Positions 9,082-20,542 of a stretch of DNA of 64,000 bases are shown piece after piece; within the stretch, counting starts at the first letter, position 1; each line of letters begins with the position of its first letter. Position numbers and translations under genes: made by a program. Below the pieces are notes generated by a model that worked only from the letters and a program-made list of their open reading frames with translations, was not told the DNA's origin and did no database searches. This DNA is from JBGVSA01 sp041807905 (GTDB lineage: Bacteria > Pseudomonadota > Gammaproteobacteria > Burkholderiales > Rhodocyclaceae), in NCBI RefSeq assembly GCF_041807905.1, contig NZ_JBGVSA010000001.1, positions 124,001 through 188,000 of the forward strand, given 5' to 3'.

Positions 9082-9443
9082 GGGGACGACCTGGCTTCGA
9101 CGGGGGTCGCAAAGCAGCTTGGTGCATACCGAGGACCAGTTCCCTCGTAAATCTACTGGAAATTTATACTCGCCAACGACGAGCAATTCGCTCTGGCCGC
9201 TTAAGGCCTAAGCCGCTGCACTGATTGGTCTCTGGGTCAGATCGGGCAACCGATAGCAGCGTCATTCACAGGGACTCGTGCCGCTTCGGGTTACTTGGAG
9301 CGGAGCTAAAACCAAGGTGACTCGCTGCAGGTCGGCCTGCCTATCGGCTAAGCCTGTGGTTAAATCCAAATAGTTAGGCTAAGTATGTAGATCCGGTTGT
9401 GGAGGGCTTTCGGACGCGGGTTCGACTCCCGCCGTCTCCACCA
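9082..9443 (+). ncRNA. ssrA: Transfer-messenger RNA (tmRNA)
   Basis: tmRNA rescues stalled ribosomes and tags the unfinished protein for proteolysis. The 5' end GGGGACG pairs with CGTCTCC at the 3' end, which is followed by discriminator A and an encoded CCA. The T-arm GGTTCGACTCC is present just before the 3' acceptor strand, and the 5' part has the usual GGCTTCGACGGG. Total length of 362 nt is normal for one-piece tmRNA. The tag reading frame lies at 9172-9204, followed by the pseudoknot-rich region. Confidence 0.97.
9172..9204 (+). other. tmRNA proteolysis-tag reading frame
   Basis: The resume codon region reads GCC AAC GAC GAG CAA TTC GCT CTG GCC GCT TAA, giving the tag ANDEQFALAA after the alanine carried by tmRNA itself. 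The C-terminal ALAA is the standard ClpXP/ClpAP recognition end. Confidence 0.93.
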
Positions 9444-9476
9444 AATATTTGCTTTATAATCAAAGCGTTAAAAAAC

Positions 9477-9504
9477 GGTCAGCGTGAGCTGACCTTTTTT
9501 TTTT
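9477..9504 (+). terminator. Rho-independent terminator of ssrA
   Basis: GGTCAGC (9477-9483), loop GTGA, GCTGACC (9488-9494), then ten T. It lies 34 bases after the mature tmRNA 3' end. Confidence 0.93.
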
Positions 9505-9686
9505 CGGCTTATCAAAGCAGTTCCACGCGCGGGCAGCCGGCGGCGCCTGCGCTATGATTTCGCATTCTCGAGGCGCCGCCTCTGCTGGATTCAGATATTT
9601 CCGAGTGCCTTTGGACCGGGAAGCATCCTCTTTCAGCCCCAGCGCACAGACATCTGTTCGCGGGGATATTCATTTGCAGGTCTGCC

Positions 9687-11543
<1,857 letters not shown>

Positions 11544-11550
11544 TTGAAAT

Positions 11551-11579
11551 GGGCAGAGGCGCCATCAACGCCTCCGCCC
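11551..11579. terminator. Possible shared hairpin between convergent genes
   Basis: GGGCAGAGGCG (11551-11561) pairs with CGCCTCCGCCC (11569-11579) with one mismatch and a seven-base loop. It lies in the 47-base gap between the ends of the ABC exporter and trpB2. There is no T tract, so termination is uncertain. Confidence 0.35.
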
Positions 11580-11590
11580 GCCGCAGTCGA

Positions 11591-12964
11591 TCAGAGCATG
11601 CTGACAGCAGGCAATCCCGAGAGCGCTTGCGCCAGTTCGCCTTCGTCATAGGCGGTGTCCACGAGATTGCCTTCCAGGTAATTCTGGTAGGCCATCATGT
11701 CGAAGTGGCCGTGGCCCGATAGATTGAAGACGATCGTCTCGCCGCGCCCTTCTTCCTTGCAGCGCAACGCCTCATCAATGGCGCAACGGATCGCATGGTT
11801 CGACTCCGGTGCCGGCACGATCCCTTCCGTTCGCGCAAACATCAGTCCGGCTTCGAAACACGCCGTCTGATGGTAGGCCCGGGCTTCGATCAAGCCCAGG
11901 TCCGCAACGTGACTGATCAACGGCGCCATGCCGTGATAGCGCAGACCGCCAGCATGGAAACCGGGCGGCGTGAACGTGGAGCCCAGCGTATGCATCTTCA
12001 CCAGCGGCGTCAGATGGGATGTGTCACCGAAGTCGTAGGCGAACTTGCCACGCGTCAGCGACGGGCAAGCGGCCGGCTCCACGGCGATGATGCGACGGCG
12101 CTTCGAGGTCTCTCCACGCAGTTGCTGGCCAATGAACGGGAACGCGATCCCGGCAAAGTTCGAGCCGCCACCGGTACAGCCGATCACGATGTCGGCGTCG
12201 TCCTCAGCCAGTTCCAATTGCGCAATGGCCTCTTGCCCGATCACCGTCTGATGCAGCAGCACATGGTTGAGCACCGAGCCCAGCGCGTACTTGGTGTCCT
12301 CGTTCTGCGCCGCGACCTCCACCGCCTCCGAGATGGCGATGCCGAGCGCACCGAGGTGATCCGGATGCTCGGCGAGGATCGACCGTCCAGCATGGGTCAG
12401 CGGTGAGGGCGACGGAATGCAGCGTGCGCCGTAGGTTTCCATCAGCGCACGGCGATAGGGTTTCTGGTCGTACGAGACGCGCACTTGGAAGATCGTCACG
12501 TCAAGTCCGAACAACTGCCCGGCAAATGCCAACGACGAACCCCACTGGCCCGCGCCGGTTTCTGTGGTGAGCTTCTTCACACCTTCCTGGGCGTTGTACC
12601 AAGCCTGCGGAATGGCCGAATTCGGCTTATGGCTGCCGGCCGGCGACACGCCTTCGTACTTGAAGTAAATGCGCGCCGGCGTATCGAGCATTTTCTCGAG
12701 ACGGTGGGCGCGAATCAGCGGTGCGGGGCGCCACAGCTTGAGCACGTCGCGCACGGGGTCGGGAATATCGATGTAGCGCTCGGTGGACACCTCCTGCTCG
12801 ATGATCGCCTTGGGGAACAACGGAGCAAGGTCATCCGGACCGATAGGCTGCAGCGTGCCCGGATGCAGGGGCGGCGCAAGCGGAGTCGGAAGGTCGGCGG
12901 CGATGTTGTACCAAGACTTGGGAATGCGTGCTTCGTCAAGCAGGAATTTGGTGGTATCAGACAT
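11591..12964 (-). CDS. TrpB-like (TrpB2) pyridoxal phosphate-dependent synthase
   Basis: The 457-residue protein belongs to the TrpB2 branch of tryptophan synthase beta chains, which are longer than TrpB1 (about 400) and have the N-terminal extension DEARIPKSWYNIAADL. The PLP lysine is K113 in GSHKPNSA, and the phosphate loop is GCTGGGSNFAG. TrpB2 proteins can make tryptophan from indole and serine, but bacteria usually keep a second TrpB with TrpA elsewhere, so indole salvage or another beta-substitution is possible. It is a monocistronic gene with no trp genes nearby. Confidence 0.85.
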   Translation of the reverse strand: MSDTTKFLLDEARIPKSWYNIAADLPTPLAPPLHPGTLQPIGPDDLAPLFPKAIIEQEVSTERYIDIPDPVRDVLKLWRPAPLIRAHRLEKMLDTPARIYFKYEGVSPAGSHKPNSAIPQAWYNAQEGVKKLTTETGAGQWGSSLAFAGQLFGLDVTIFQVRVSYDQKPYRRALMETYGARCIPSPSPLTHAGRSILAEHPDHLGALGIAISEAVEVAAQNEDTKYALGSVLNHVLLHQTVIGQEAIAQLELAEDDADIVIGCTGGGSNFAGIAFPFIGQQLRGETSKRRRIIAVEPAACPSLTRGKFAYDFGDTSHLTPLVKMHTLGSTFTPPGFHAGGLRYHGMAPLISHVADLGLIEARAYHQTACFEAGLMFARTEGIVPAPESNHAIRCAIDEALRCKEEGRGETIVFNLSGHGHFDMMAYQNYLEGNLVDTAYDEGELAQALSGLPAVSML

Positions 12965-13242
12965 TCAAGAAATCCCGAAAACGGTGGTTGGGGTTGAAGC
13001 AGTCTGACAGGATAGCAGCGCGAACAATGAGGACTCTAGCCACCGATACCATCGGTCTTCCCCTACGACGTCTCACACGGCGCCACACCTTGCCCGCACC
13101 GGGAAGCGCAACCGTCAGAAAAAACCTAATCCAGGGCCACGGGGTATCGATTGTTTGACCTAATCGTACAAAGCACTCTCAATCCTCAGCGGAAAATGCG
13201 CGCGCACGAAATATCCCCTGCCAAAACCTCCTGGAGTATCAG

Positions 13243-13854
13243 ATGTCTCACCACGGCGCCGCCGACACCACTGCCAACCCCGCCCCGCTCGGCCTGCTGG
13301 GCTTCGGCATGACCACCGTTCTGCTCAACCTGCACAACGCGGGCTTTTTCGAGCTGAACACGATGATTCTTGCCATGGGCCTCTTCTATGGCGGCCTCGC
13401 GCAGGCCATCGCCGGCGTGCTCGAATGGAAGAAGGGCAACACCTTCGGTACCGTGGCGTTCACGTCCTATGGCTTTTTCTGGATCGCGCTCGTCGCCCTG
13501 ATCCTTCTGCCGCAGGCTGGTCTGGGTCAGGCCGCGTCCGAAGGCGCAATGGTGGCCTTCCTCTCCATGTGGGGCATCTTCACGTTCGTGATGTTCATCG
13601 GTACGCTGCGCATGAACCTCGCCACGCAAGTCATCTTCGGTTCGCTGACGGTGCTGTTCGCCCTGCTGGCGCTCGGCGATGCAACCGGCTCGACGGCCAT
13701 CAAGCATCTGGCCGGTTGGGAAGGCATTCTCTGCGGCGCCTCGGCCATCTATGCCGCTGCCGCGCAGATCCTCAATGAAGTGTATGGCCGTGTCGTACTG
13801 CCGTTGGGCGAACGTGCTCCGGCCCACGTCAAGCTGCAGGCTCAAGCTGCCTGA
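13243..13854 (+). CDS. satP: Acetate uptake transporter, GPR1/FUN34/YaaH (SatP) family
   Basis: A 203-residue inner membrane protein with six predicted helices. The family signature NPAPLGL is present near residue 15. Known relatives (E. coli SatP) take up acetate and succinate with protons. A good Shine-Dalgarno CTGGAG precedes the ATG. The upstream 278 bases contain TTGACC near 13156 as a possible -35 but no convincing -10. A hairpin with a short T run follows the gene. Confidence 0.9.
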   Translation: MSHHGAADTTANPAPLGLLGFGMTTVLLNLHNAGFFELNTMILAMGLFYGGLAQAIAGVLEWKKGNTFGTVAFTSYGFFWIALVALILLPQAGLGQAASEGAMVAFLSMWGIFTFVMFIGTLRMNLATQVIFGSLTVLFALLALGDATGSTAIKHLAGWEGILCGASAIYAAAAQILNEVYGRVVLPLGERAPAHVKLQAQAA

Positions 13855-13862
13855 TCGCATCC

Positions 13863-13888
13863 GGGCGGCGTATACCGCGTCGCCCTTT
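13863..13888 (+). terminator. Probable terminator of satP
   Basis: GGGCGGCG (13863-13870) pairs with CGTCGCCC (13878-13885), allowing one G-U, and is followed by TTT. It starts nine bases after the satP stop and faces the convergent hydrolase gene. Confidence 0.5.
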
Positions 13889-13905
13889 CCCAAGCAGGTT
13901 CTCCT

Positions 13906-14832
13906 TCAGACCGAAGGCACAAGCAGGAATCGTTTGACGACGCCGATCTGCTCGTCGTCCATCAACATGGGAGCATGTCCCACGCCAGAAATGGTGATTG
14001 CCTGCGCCCTCGGCCCCCGCTGTGTCATCTCCATGACCGTCTCGGAAGACAGCAGATCGGACTCCGCGCCACGGATGACGAGCGTCGGGCAGCGGACCAG
14101 ATCGTAAGTCGGCCACACCGCCACATCCGAAACCGCCAGCGAAGGCGCCAGCCGGAAGGCATCGCCGATGCCAGGGTCGTAGACCATGCGGAATTTCTCG
14201 CCGCTCCGGCGTACCGAGTGCATCGTCAGGTGATGCCATTGGGCATCCGTGAGAGGCCCAAAGGACGCACTGACCTGCCGCAGGTAGGCTTCGGCCTCGG
14301 CAAGACTGGCAAACTCGGGGGCACGACCGACGTATTCGCCGATCCGCCACAGCGCCTTTCCCGAAATCAACGGCCCCACGTCATTCAACACCAGCTTGCG
14401 GATGGGCGTATCGGGCAAGGCCGCCAGCGCCATGCCAATGAGCCCGCCCATCGACGTGCCGACCCAATCGACGCTGTCCACGCCGATCCGGGCAAGCAGT
14501 GTGACCATGTCGCTGACGTACAGCGGGACAGCGTAGTCCATCTTCACGCGCAGCCAATCGCTGTCGCCACGGCCGACGACATCGGGGCATACCACGCGAT
14601 AATCATCGGCCAGCGCCTGGGCCAGAAAATCGAAGTCGCGCGCATTGCGCGTCAAACCGTGTACACACACCAGTACACGCGGATTGTCTGGATCGCCCCA
14701 CTCCACATATGACATGCGATGCAGTCCGTTGACGCCGATGCATTGCACGCGCCGCTGTCGCATCGGGAACGCAGCCCTGGCCGCATCCGAGTACGAGGAT
14801 TCACCGAAGAGTCGTTTGAGCCATCCCGCCAT
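13906..14832 (-). CDS. Alpha/beta hydrolase
   Basis: A 308-residue alpha/beta hydrolase fold protein. The nucleophile elbow is VGTSMGGLIGM, the probable acid is the aspartate in RGAESDLL, and the catalytic histidine is in SGVGHAPML. HGLTRNARDFDFLA is the usual oxyanion-hole region. There is no signal peptide, so it is cytoplasmic. It lies 32 bases downstream of comEC on the same strand and may be co-transcribed with it. Esterase, lipase or C-C hydrolase activity are all possible. Confidence 0.85.
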   Translation of the reverse strand: MAGWLKRLFGESSYSDAARAAFPMRQRRVQCIGVNGLHRMSYVEWGDPDNPRVLVCVHGLTRNARDFDFLAQALADDYRVVCPDVVGRGDSDWLRVKMDYAVPLYVSDMVTLLARIGVDSVDWVGTSMGGLIGMALAALPDTPIRKLVLNDVGPLISGKALWRIGEYVGRAPEFASLAEAEAYLRQVSASFGPLTDAQWHHLTMHSVRRSGEKFRMVYDPGIGDAFRLAPSLAVSDVAVWPTYDLVRCPTLVIRGAESDLLSSETVMEMTQRGPRAQAITISGVGHAPMLMDDEQIGVVKRFLLVPSV

Positions 14833-14864
14833 GGGTACACCTCCGTTTGCGCCGGCCGGGCCGG

Positions 14865-17177
14865 TTACTGACCATACCAGTATCGCCGCCGTTCATTGCG
14901 CCAGCGTGCCAGACTCAGACCATCGGCGCCGAGCATCACCTGAACCGCGCCGTCCTCGTCGGTACGCGCAAGCATCGCGCCGCTGGCTTCATAGCGCGCC
15001 ACGACTGCTCGAGAAGGATGACGAAAGCGATTTCGATGCCCGACCGAAAAGACCACGGCCTGCGGCGACACTGCGGCCACGAAGTCATTGCGCGACGAGG
15101 TACGGCTCCCGTGATGCGGGGCGACCAGCACATCGGCGCGGAGGCCGTCACCGAAGGCGGCCAGGATATCCCGTTCCGCTCGGGCTTCAATATCGCCCGG
15201 CAGCAACAGGGTGCCGTGCGCACCGCGCACGCGGAGCACGCATGAATCGTCGTTGGACGAACGCGATGACGATTCATGCGGATGCAGCAGATCGAAATGG
15301 ACACCATCCCACGACCACCCAAGACCGCGGCGGCACGGAATGTAGCGGACGCTCGTTTCCTGCAGCGGGTGATCGGCCCTCAGGCTTGCCGTCCACCATC
15401 CGACGGGCATGTTCTCCATGATCGACCCAGCGCCGCCAGCATGGTCCTGATCGCCATGCGAAACGATCAAGCCATCGATCCGTTGAACGCCCTGCGCGCG
15501 CAGGTAAGGCACAACGATGCGCTCGCCGCTGTCGCTCGCGCCGCCAAATGCAGGGCCCGTGTCGAACAGCAGATCGCGCGTCGCCGTCTGCACGTGCACC
15601 GCCAGCCCCTGCCCGACGTCAATGGCCGTCATTAGAACCTCCCCCGCTTCGGGCCGGCGCGGAGACCAGCTCAGCAGAACGGGAATCGTCAGCAGCGCAG
15701 CCCATCGCCCCGGCATGCCGCGCGGCAGGCAAGCCCACGCCGCCGCCAGTAGAGCCGGTACGATCAACCACACAGGCGGCACGGCCTGCTGCCACACGGC
15801 AAATGGAGAATCCGCCATGTGGCCGAGTACCCACATCAGCCCTCGCAGCAGGACTTGCGCCGCCTCGATGATCCACGCCACAGGTAAGACGATATGGAGC
15901 AGCGCCAGCGGCGCGATGATCATGCTTACCAGCGGTATCGCCAGCGCATTGGCAAGCGGCGACACCAGCGAAAACTGGCCGAACAGTCCAAGCAATAGCG
16001 GCAGACTGAAGATTGTCACCGCCCCCTGCGTGCGCAACCACGACACGATGCGCCCGCCGGCGGCGAACCGGCCCGACGACACCAATAGCAGCGCACCGAC
16101 TGCACCGAAAGACAACCAGAAACCCGCCGTGGTCACCGCCCATGGGTCGACCAGCAAGACGCCCGCCAGTGCAAACATCAGGCAGCGGACGGTGTCCCGC
16201 GCACGGCCAAAGAATGCCGCGACGACGACAATCGCCAGCATGTACAGGGTACGTTGCGCCGGTACGCCAAAGCCCGCCAGCACCACGTAGATGGCCGCGC
16301 CCGCCAGACCTGCCAGCGCGCCAGCCTTTTGTGCCGGCAGACGCAGAGCCGCCGAAGGCCAACGTCGCCAGCCAGACTGGACGATCAGCGAAGCGATGAC
16401 GGCCACCATGGAGACGTGCAGGCCGGAAATCGCCATCAGGTGTGTTGTGCCGGTCCGGGCAAACACCTGCCAGTCTTCGCGCGCCACCGCACCCTGGTCG
16501 CCCACGGTGAGGGCTGCGAGTACGCCCGCCTCTGGCGTATCACCGAGCGTAGTGAAGATTCGTGCCTTCAGGCGTTCGCGCCATCGGTCGATCGCCGGCC
16601 TCAGTCCCGGTTCGTCGGAGATGCGGCGCGCCGAACCGGCGTCGGCAACGACATAGCCTGTCGCCCGTATGCCGCGCTGGAACAGCCAGCCTTCATAGTC
16701 GAACCCGGCCGGATTGGCGTTGCCGTGGGGGCGTCGCAGGCGTACCGTGAATTGCCAGCGCTCGCCGCTCCTGACTTTCGGTGGAGCTTCCACCATATCG
16801 CCGAAGCGTCCGGGACCGTACCAAGCCAGGGCGATGCGATGCGGCACCCCCGCTTGAGGATCTGCCACGAAATCGAAGCGCTGGTCCGCCCCGCTGGCGC
16901 GCACCAACCCGGATACGTAGCCACTCACCACCAAGGAGCGATCCTCAAGCGCCGCATCGAGCCGATCGGAAAGTCTCAACTCGGCCCGCCACACCGCGTG
17001 CGTGAGCCCGAGAAGAAACGCGAGAACAAACATGGCCAAAGTGCGCCATCGTCCGCGGCACGCGACACAGGCAAGACCGGCGCAGACGGTGCCGAGCATC
17101 AACCAGGGAAGCGAGGGAAGCGTCGGCAGCACCTGACACACCCAGGTGCCGGCAGCAAACCATGCAATGCTCAACAT
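14865..17177 (-). CDS. comEC: DNA internalisation competence protein ComEC/Rec2
   Basis: ComEC forms the inner-membrane channel for single-stranded DNA during natural transformation. The 770-residue protein has N-terminal membrane segments, an extracytoplasmic OB-like region (about 60-190), a central multi-helix competence domain (HLMAISGLHVSMVA near 230), and a C-terminal metallo-beta-lactamase-like domain with DVGQGLAVHV and the metal motif SHGDQDHAGG. All parts appear intact. It is divergent from the DUF2062 gene, with 105 bases between them. Confidence 0.93.
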   Translation of the reverse strand: MLSIAWFAAGTWVCQVLPTLPSLPWLMLGTVCAGLACVACRGRWRTLAMFVLAFLLGLTHAVWRAELRLSDRLDAALEDRSLVVSGYVSGLVRASGADQRFDFVADPQAGVPHRIALAWYGPGRFGDMVEAPPKVRSGERWQFTVRLRRPHGNANPAGFDYEGWLFQRGIRATGYVVADAGSARRISDEPGLRPAIDRWRERLKARIFTTLGDTPEAGVLAALTVGDQGAVAREDWQVFARTGTTHLMAISGLHVSMVAVIASLIVQSGWRRWPSAALRLPAQKAGALAGLAGAAIYVVLAGFGVPAQRTLYMLAIVVVAAFFGRARDTVRCLMFALAGVLLVDPWAVTTAGFWLSFGAVGALLLVSSGRFAAGGRIVSWLRTQGAVTIFSLPLLLGLFGQFSLVSPLANALAIPLVSMIIAPLALLHIVLPVAWIIEAAQVLLRGLMWVLGHMADSPFAVWQQAVPPVWLIVPALLAAAWACLPRGMPGRWAALLTIPVLLSWSPRRPEAGEVLMTAIDVGQGLAVHVQTATRDLLFDTGPAFGGASDSGERIVVPYLRAQGVQRIDGLIVSHGDQDHAGGAGSIMENMPVGWWTASLRADHPLQETSVRYIPCRRGLGWSWDGVHFDLLHPHESSSRSSNDDSCVLRVRGAHGTLLLPGDIEARAERDILAAFGDGLRADVLVAPHHGSRTSSRNDFVAAVSPQAVVFSVGHRNRFRHPSRAVVARYEASGAMLARTDEDGAVQVMLGADGLSLARWRNERRRYWYGQ

Positions 17178-17282
17178 CGGGCGATTGAAGCACCCGGATA
17201 CGGATCTGCCGATGAACTATCTCAAAGATATCCATCCAAATACCTTCGACAAACAAAGAATGATCTGACGCCCCACCACACC

Positions 17283-17825
17283 ATGCGAAGGCTCTTCAAA
17301 CGCTTCACTCCCGGTGCCGAAAACCTGCGGCAGAACCGCTGGTTGAACATGCTCGGCAAGACTTTTCTGCATCCTTCGATGTGGCACCTGAATCGTCGAT
17401 CCGCAGCAGGCGGAGTAGCGGTCGGCATGTTCTGCGGGTTGATCCCCGGGCCGCTGCAGGTGCTCGGGTGCGTTATCGCCTGCGTGATATTCCGCGTGAA
17501 TCTGCCGGTCGCCGTCGTCGCCACGTTCTACACGAACCCTTTCACCATCGTGCCCCTGTATGTTGCGGCGTACTGGATCGGCGGCAGCTTGCTGGGCGAT
17601 GACGGTAAGTTTGTCTATCCGCCTGAAATGGGAGACCAGTCGCTCACCGAGTGGGCGCACGCGCTGCTCGGCTGGCTGGCGGGGCTGGGGACGCCGCTTG
17701 CCCTGGGCTTGCTCGTGCTGGCCACCTTGCTGGCAGCCGCGGGATACCTCATTGTGTGGATGGTCTGGCGCTGGCACCTGGTCCGCGAATATCGGCGCCG
17801 CAAGCAACAACGCCCGGCGCCTTGA
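17283..17825 (+). CDS. DUF2062 domain membrane protein
   Basis: The ATG at 17283 gives 180 residues. A long open frame continues upstream through the antisense of comEC but is not coding. The sequence RRSAAGGVAVGMFCGLIPGP and ATFYTNPFTIVPLYV are the DUF2062 hallmarks, with two to three membrane segments and a basic C-terminal tail (REYRRRKQQ). The function is unknown. In betaproteobacteria this gene often sits next to comEC, as here. Confidence 0.85.
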   Translation: MRRLFKRFTPGAENLRQNRWLNMLGKTFLHPSMWHLNRRSAAGGVAVGMFCGLIPGPLQVLGCVIACVIFRVNLPVAVVATFYTNPFTIVPLYVAAYWIGGSLLGDDGKFVYPPEMGDQSLTEWAHALLGWLAGLGTPLALGLLVLATLLAAAGYLIVWMVWRWHLVREYRRRKQQRPAP

Positions 17826-17890
17826 TATTCCACTCGTCGCGGCTATGCATGCCGACTACATTGAGTGCATTGTCATCAACGACGGACACC

Positions 17891-19105
17891 ATGCCTCGCC
17901 GCGCGACTTTTATCCACGCCCTGCTGTGGTCCGCCTTGCTGTTTGCATGCCCTGTCACGTCGGCGCAGCGGACGAGCCAGGACTCCGCCAACGAACCGCG
18001 CCCCGTCGAGGATTCCGACGAATGGGCGCCGTCTGCCGGACAGAACGGCCTGCCGCTGGGCCCCACGCAGTCGTTGCCGGATATCGTGCCCCGAGCTGCG
18101 CGCACGGCAGGCGAGTGGATCGTGGTGCCGATCCCTTCATACAACCCTTCGCAACGACTGGGCGTGTCGCTCAAGGCTCAGTACATCTTTCATCCGCCGG
18201 GAGCCGGAGGCAAGCCCGACATCATCGGCTTTGGCGTTGGCGGTACGGAGAAAGGCTCCTACGGTGGTGGTGGCGCGTATATCGGACATTTTGACAACGA
18301 CCGTTGGCGTTTCGTCGGCGCAGGCGGATTCGGGCAATACAAGTACGATTACTATGGGATCGGCAACGAGGCCGGCTCCCGTAACGAATCGATTCCCGTA
18401 TCGCAAAAAACGGCGCACTTGTTCCTGGTGCTGGCCCGACAATTGTGGAAGGGCTGGTACCTCGGCCCGCGCATTCACTACCAGAGTATCGACGCGACCG
18501 CGCACGATATTCCCGAAGACCTCCGCGCGGATCTGCCGGCCGACGGCGCCGCGCAGCAGACGCAGGTGTCGCTCGGCGCACAACTTCAATACGACACGCG
18601 TGACAACAACTTCTACCCGACGCGAGGCAGCTTTTTCAACGCCACGGCGGATTACTTCGACAACGCTTTCGGCGCCGCCAACACCTTCAGCGCCTACCAG
18701 TTCGCCTATAACCGCTACCTCGGCTACGGCGCTGACGACGTACTCGCGTTGCGTGCCCTGTTGCGCATGAGTTACGGTGACGTGCCGTACTACGAGCTCT
18801 CACGGTTCGGTTCGCGCAGCGATCTGCGCGGCTACAAGTCGGGACGCTATCGCGACCGCATGATGTACGCCGCGCAAGGCGAATTTCGCCATCGCTTCAA
18901 CACCAAATGGAGTGGCGCGGTGTTTGCGGGCTTGGGTGCAGTGGCGCCCCAGGTGAATCAACTGTGGCAAAAGCAAGTGCTGTGGAGCATCGGTGGCGGC
19001 ATCCGCTACCGGCTCGGCGAGCGCAACCCGGTCGATCTTCGGCTCGACGTCGGCTGGGGACGCGATGGGACGGCTACCTATCTCGGGGTTGGACAGGCGT
19101 TCTAG
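17891..19105 (+). CDS. BamA/TamA family outer membrane beta-barrel (surface antigen D15-like)
   Basis: The chosen ATG gives 404 residues with a signal peptide ending TSAQ. A slightly earlier in-frame ATG (MPTTLSAL) would put 15 residues before it. The mature protein has a short N-terminal part without POTRA repeats and a 16-strand-like barrel with many alternating aromatic residues. RSDLRGYKSGRYRDR resembles the conserved (V/I)RG(F/Y) loop motif of BamA, and the protein ends with the outer membrane signal residue F (GVGQAF). It may be a lipase/patatin-like translocator relative or a standalone channel. A role in barrel assembly is unlikely without POTRA domains. Confidence 0.8.
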   Translation: MPRRATFIHALLWSALLFACPVTSAQRTSQDSANEPRPVEDSDEWAPSAGQNGLPLGPTQSLPDIVPRAARTAGEWIVVPIPSYNPSQRLGVSLKAQYIFHPPGAGGKPDIIGFGVGGTEKGSYGGGGAYIGHFDNDRWRFVGAGGFGQYKYDYYGIGNEAGSRNESIPVSQKTAHLFLVLARQLWKGWYLGPRIHYQSIDATAHDIPEDLRADLPADGAAQQTQVSLGAQLQYDTRDNNFYPTRGSFFNATADYFDNAFGAANTFSAYQFAYNRYLGYGADDVLALRALLRMSYGDVPYYELSRFGSRSDLRGYKSGRYRDRMMYAAQGEFRHRFNTKWSGAVFAGLGAVAPQVNQLWQKQVLWSIGGGIRYRLGERNPVDLRLDVGWGRDGTATYLGVGQAF

Positions 19106-19110
19106 CGTGC

Positions 19111-19143
19111 AAAAAAAAAGGGCGCCCGCAGGCGCCCGTTTTG
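19111..19143. terminator. Bidirectional terminator between the BamA-like gene and pntB
   Basis: GGGCGCC (19120-19126), loop CGCA, GGCGCCC (19131-19137... read as one stem of about seven pairs). On the minus strand it is followed by nine T, and on the plus strand by GTTTTG. It serves both convergent genes. Confidence 0.85.
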
Positions 19144-19165
19144 ATTGCGGCAGATCCGCTCTCGA

Positions 19166-20542
19166 TCAGCCCATTTCCTTGACGTGTTGCACGACGCTTG
19201 CCACTGCCTGCTGTGCGCTGCCATAGAGCATGCGGCAGTTGTCCTGGTAGAACAGAGCGTTCTCGATACCCGAGTAGCCCGCGCCCTTGCCACGCTTCAC
19301 GACGATGACGTTCTGAGCCTTGTCGACGTCCAGAATCGGCATGCCGTAGATCGGGCTCGACTTGTCCGTACGCGCAACGGGGTTGACCACGTCGTTGGCG
19401 CCGATAACCAGTGCCACGTCCGCCAGCGGGAACTCGGCATTGATTTCTTCGAGGTCGAAGATCTTGTCATACGGCACGCCAGCCTCAGCCAGCAGCACGT
19501 TCATGTGGCCCGGCATGCGTCCGGCAACCGGGTGGATAGCGAACGAGACGTCGACGCCTTCGGCTTCGAGCAGTTGCGCCATTTCCCACACCTTGTGCTG
19601 CGCGCCGGCCACGGCCATGCCGTAGCCCGGCACGATAATGACCTTCTGCGCATAGCGCATCATGGATGCCGCATCGAGCGCAGACAGTTCCTTCATGCTG
19701 CCTTCGATCGTGCCGCCACCCTCTTGCGCTGCGCCGGAGATCGGCTGGAACAGGATGTTGGTGATCGGACGGTTCATGGCCTTGGCCATCAATTGCGTCA
19801 GCAGCGTACCCGCAGCACCCACCACGATACCGGCGATGATCAGCGCAGGAATGCCCAGCACGTAGCCTTCAAAGCCCACCGCCAGGCCCGTGAAGGCGTT
19901 GAACAGCGAGATCACCACCGGCATGTCCGCGCCGCCGATCGGCAGAGTGACAATCACGCCCAACGCCAGCGACAGGATGAAGAAAGTGATGATGTGCGCT
20001 GCCGTCGGCTTGCCGATCAGCACGATCGCCACGCCGATGACCACCGTGGCGGCGGCCAGTGCAATGTTGACCACATTCTGCGCAGGCAGGCGGAAAGCCT
20101 TGTTCATCAATCCCTGCAGCTTGGCGAACGCCACGCAAGAACCCGCAAACGACACCGCGCCGATGAGCGCGCCCAGCACCGCAAGCGCTACGGCCACTTC
20201 GCTATGGAACGTGCCGCGGGCGAACTCGACCGCCGCGATGGCTGCCGCGGCACCGCCGCCCATGCCGTTGTAGATCGCGACCATCTGCGGCATGTCGGTC
20301 ATCTTGACTACGCGACCGGACCACCAGGCCACGCCGCCGCCAATGACGATCGCCAGAATCATGAGCAGGAAGTTGTGCATGCCCGGCGTGGCGAAAGTCG
20401 CCAGCGTCGCCACCAGCATGCCCACGCCCGCCCAGATGATGCCGCGCCGCGCCGTGACCGGCGACGACATGCTCTTCAAACCGATGATGAACAGGACGGC
20501 CGCAACGAAATACGCCACTTCAACCAACAGATTCGGCGTCAT
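19166..20542 (-). CDS. pntB: NAD(P) transhydrogenase subunit beta
   Basis: PntB forms part of the membrane channel (domain II) and carries the NADP-binding domain III of the proton-translocating transhydrogenase, which makes NADPH from NADH using the proton gradient. At 458 residues it has the normal length. Membrane helices occupy about residues 1-260, and domain III has VPGYGMAVAGAQ and the conserved VIGANDVVNPVA. Its start overlaps the stop of the preceding subunit by one base (TAATG). Confidence 0.97.
   Translation of the reverse strand: MTPNLLVEVAYFVAAVLFIIGLKSMSSPVTARRGIIWAGVGMLVATLATFATPGMHNFLLMILAIVIGGGVAWWSGRVVKMTDMPQMVAIYNGMGGGAAAAIAAVEFARGTFHSEVAVALAVLGALIGAVSFAGSCVAFAKLQGLMNKAFRLPAQNVVNIALAAATVVIGVAIVLIGKPTAAHIITFFILSLALGVIVTLPIGGADMPVVISLFNAFTGLAVGFEGYVLGIPALIIAGIVVGAAGTLLTQLMAKAMNRPITNILFQPISGAAQEGGGTIEGSMKELSALDAASMMRYAQKVIIVPGYGMAVAGAQHKVWEMAQLLEAEGVDVSFAIHPVAGRMPGHMNVLLAEAGVPYDKIFDLEEINAEFPLADVALVIGANDVVNPVARTDKSSPIYGMPILDVDKAQNVIVVKRGKGAGYSGIENALFYQDNCRMLYGSAQQAVASVVQHVKEMG

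Noticed and set aside
16254..17282. Upstream extension of the DUF2062 gene to 523 residues
   Set aside because: The extra part is antisense to comEC and lacks similarity. The DUF2062 family length and the ATG at 17283 fit the short form.
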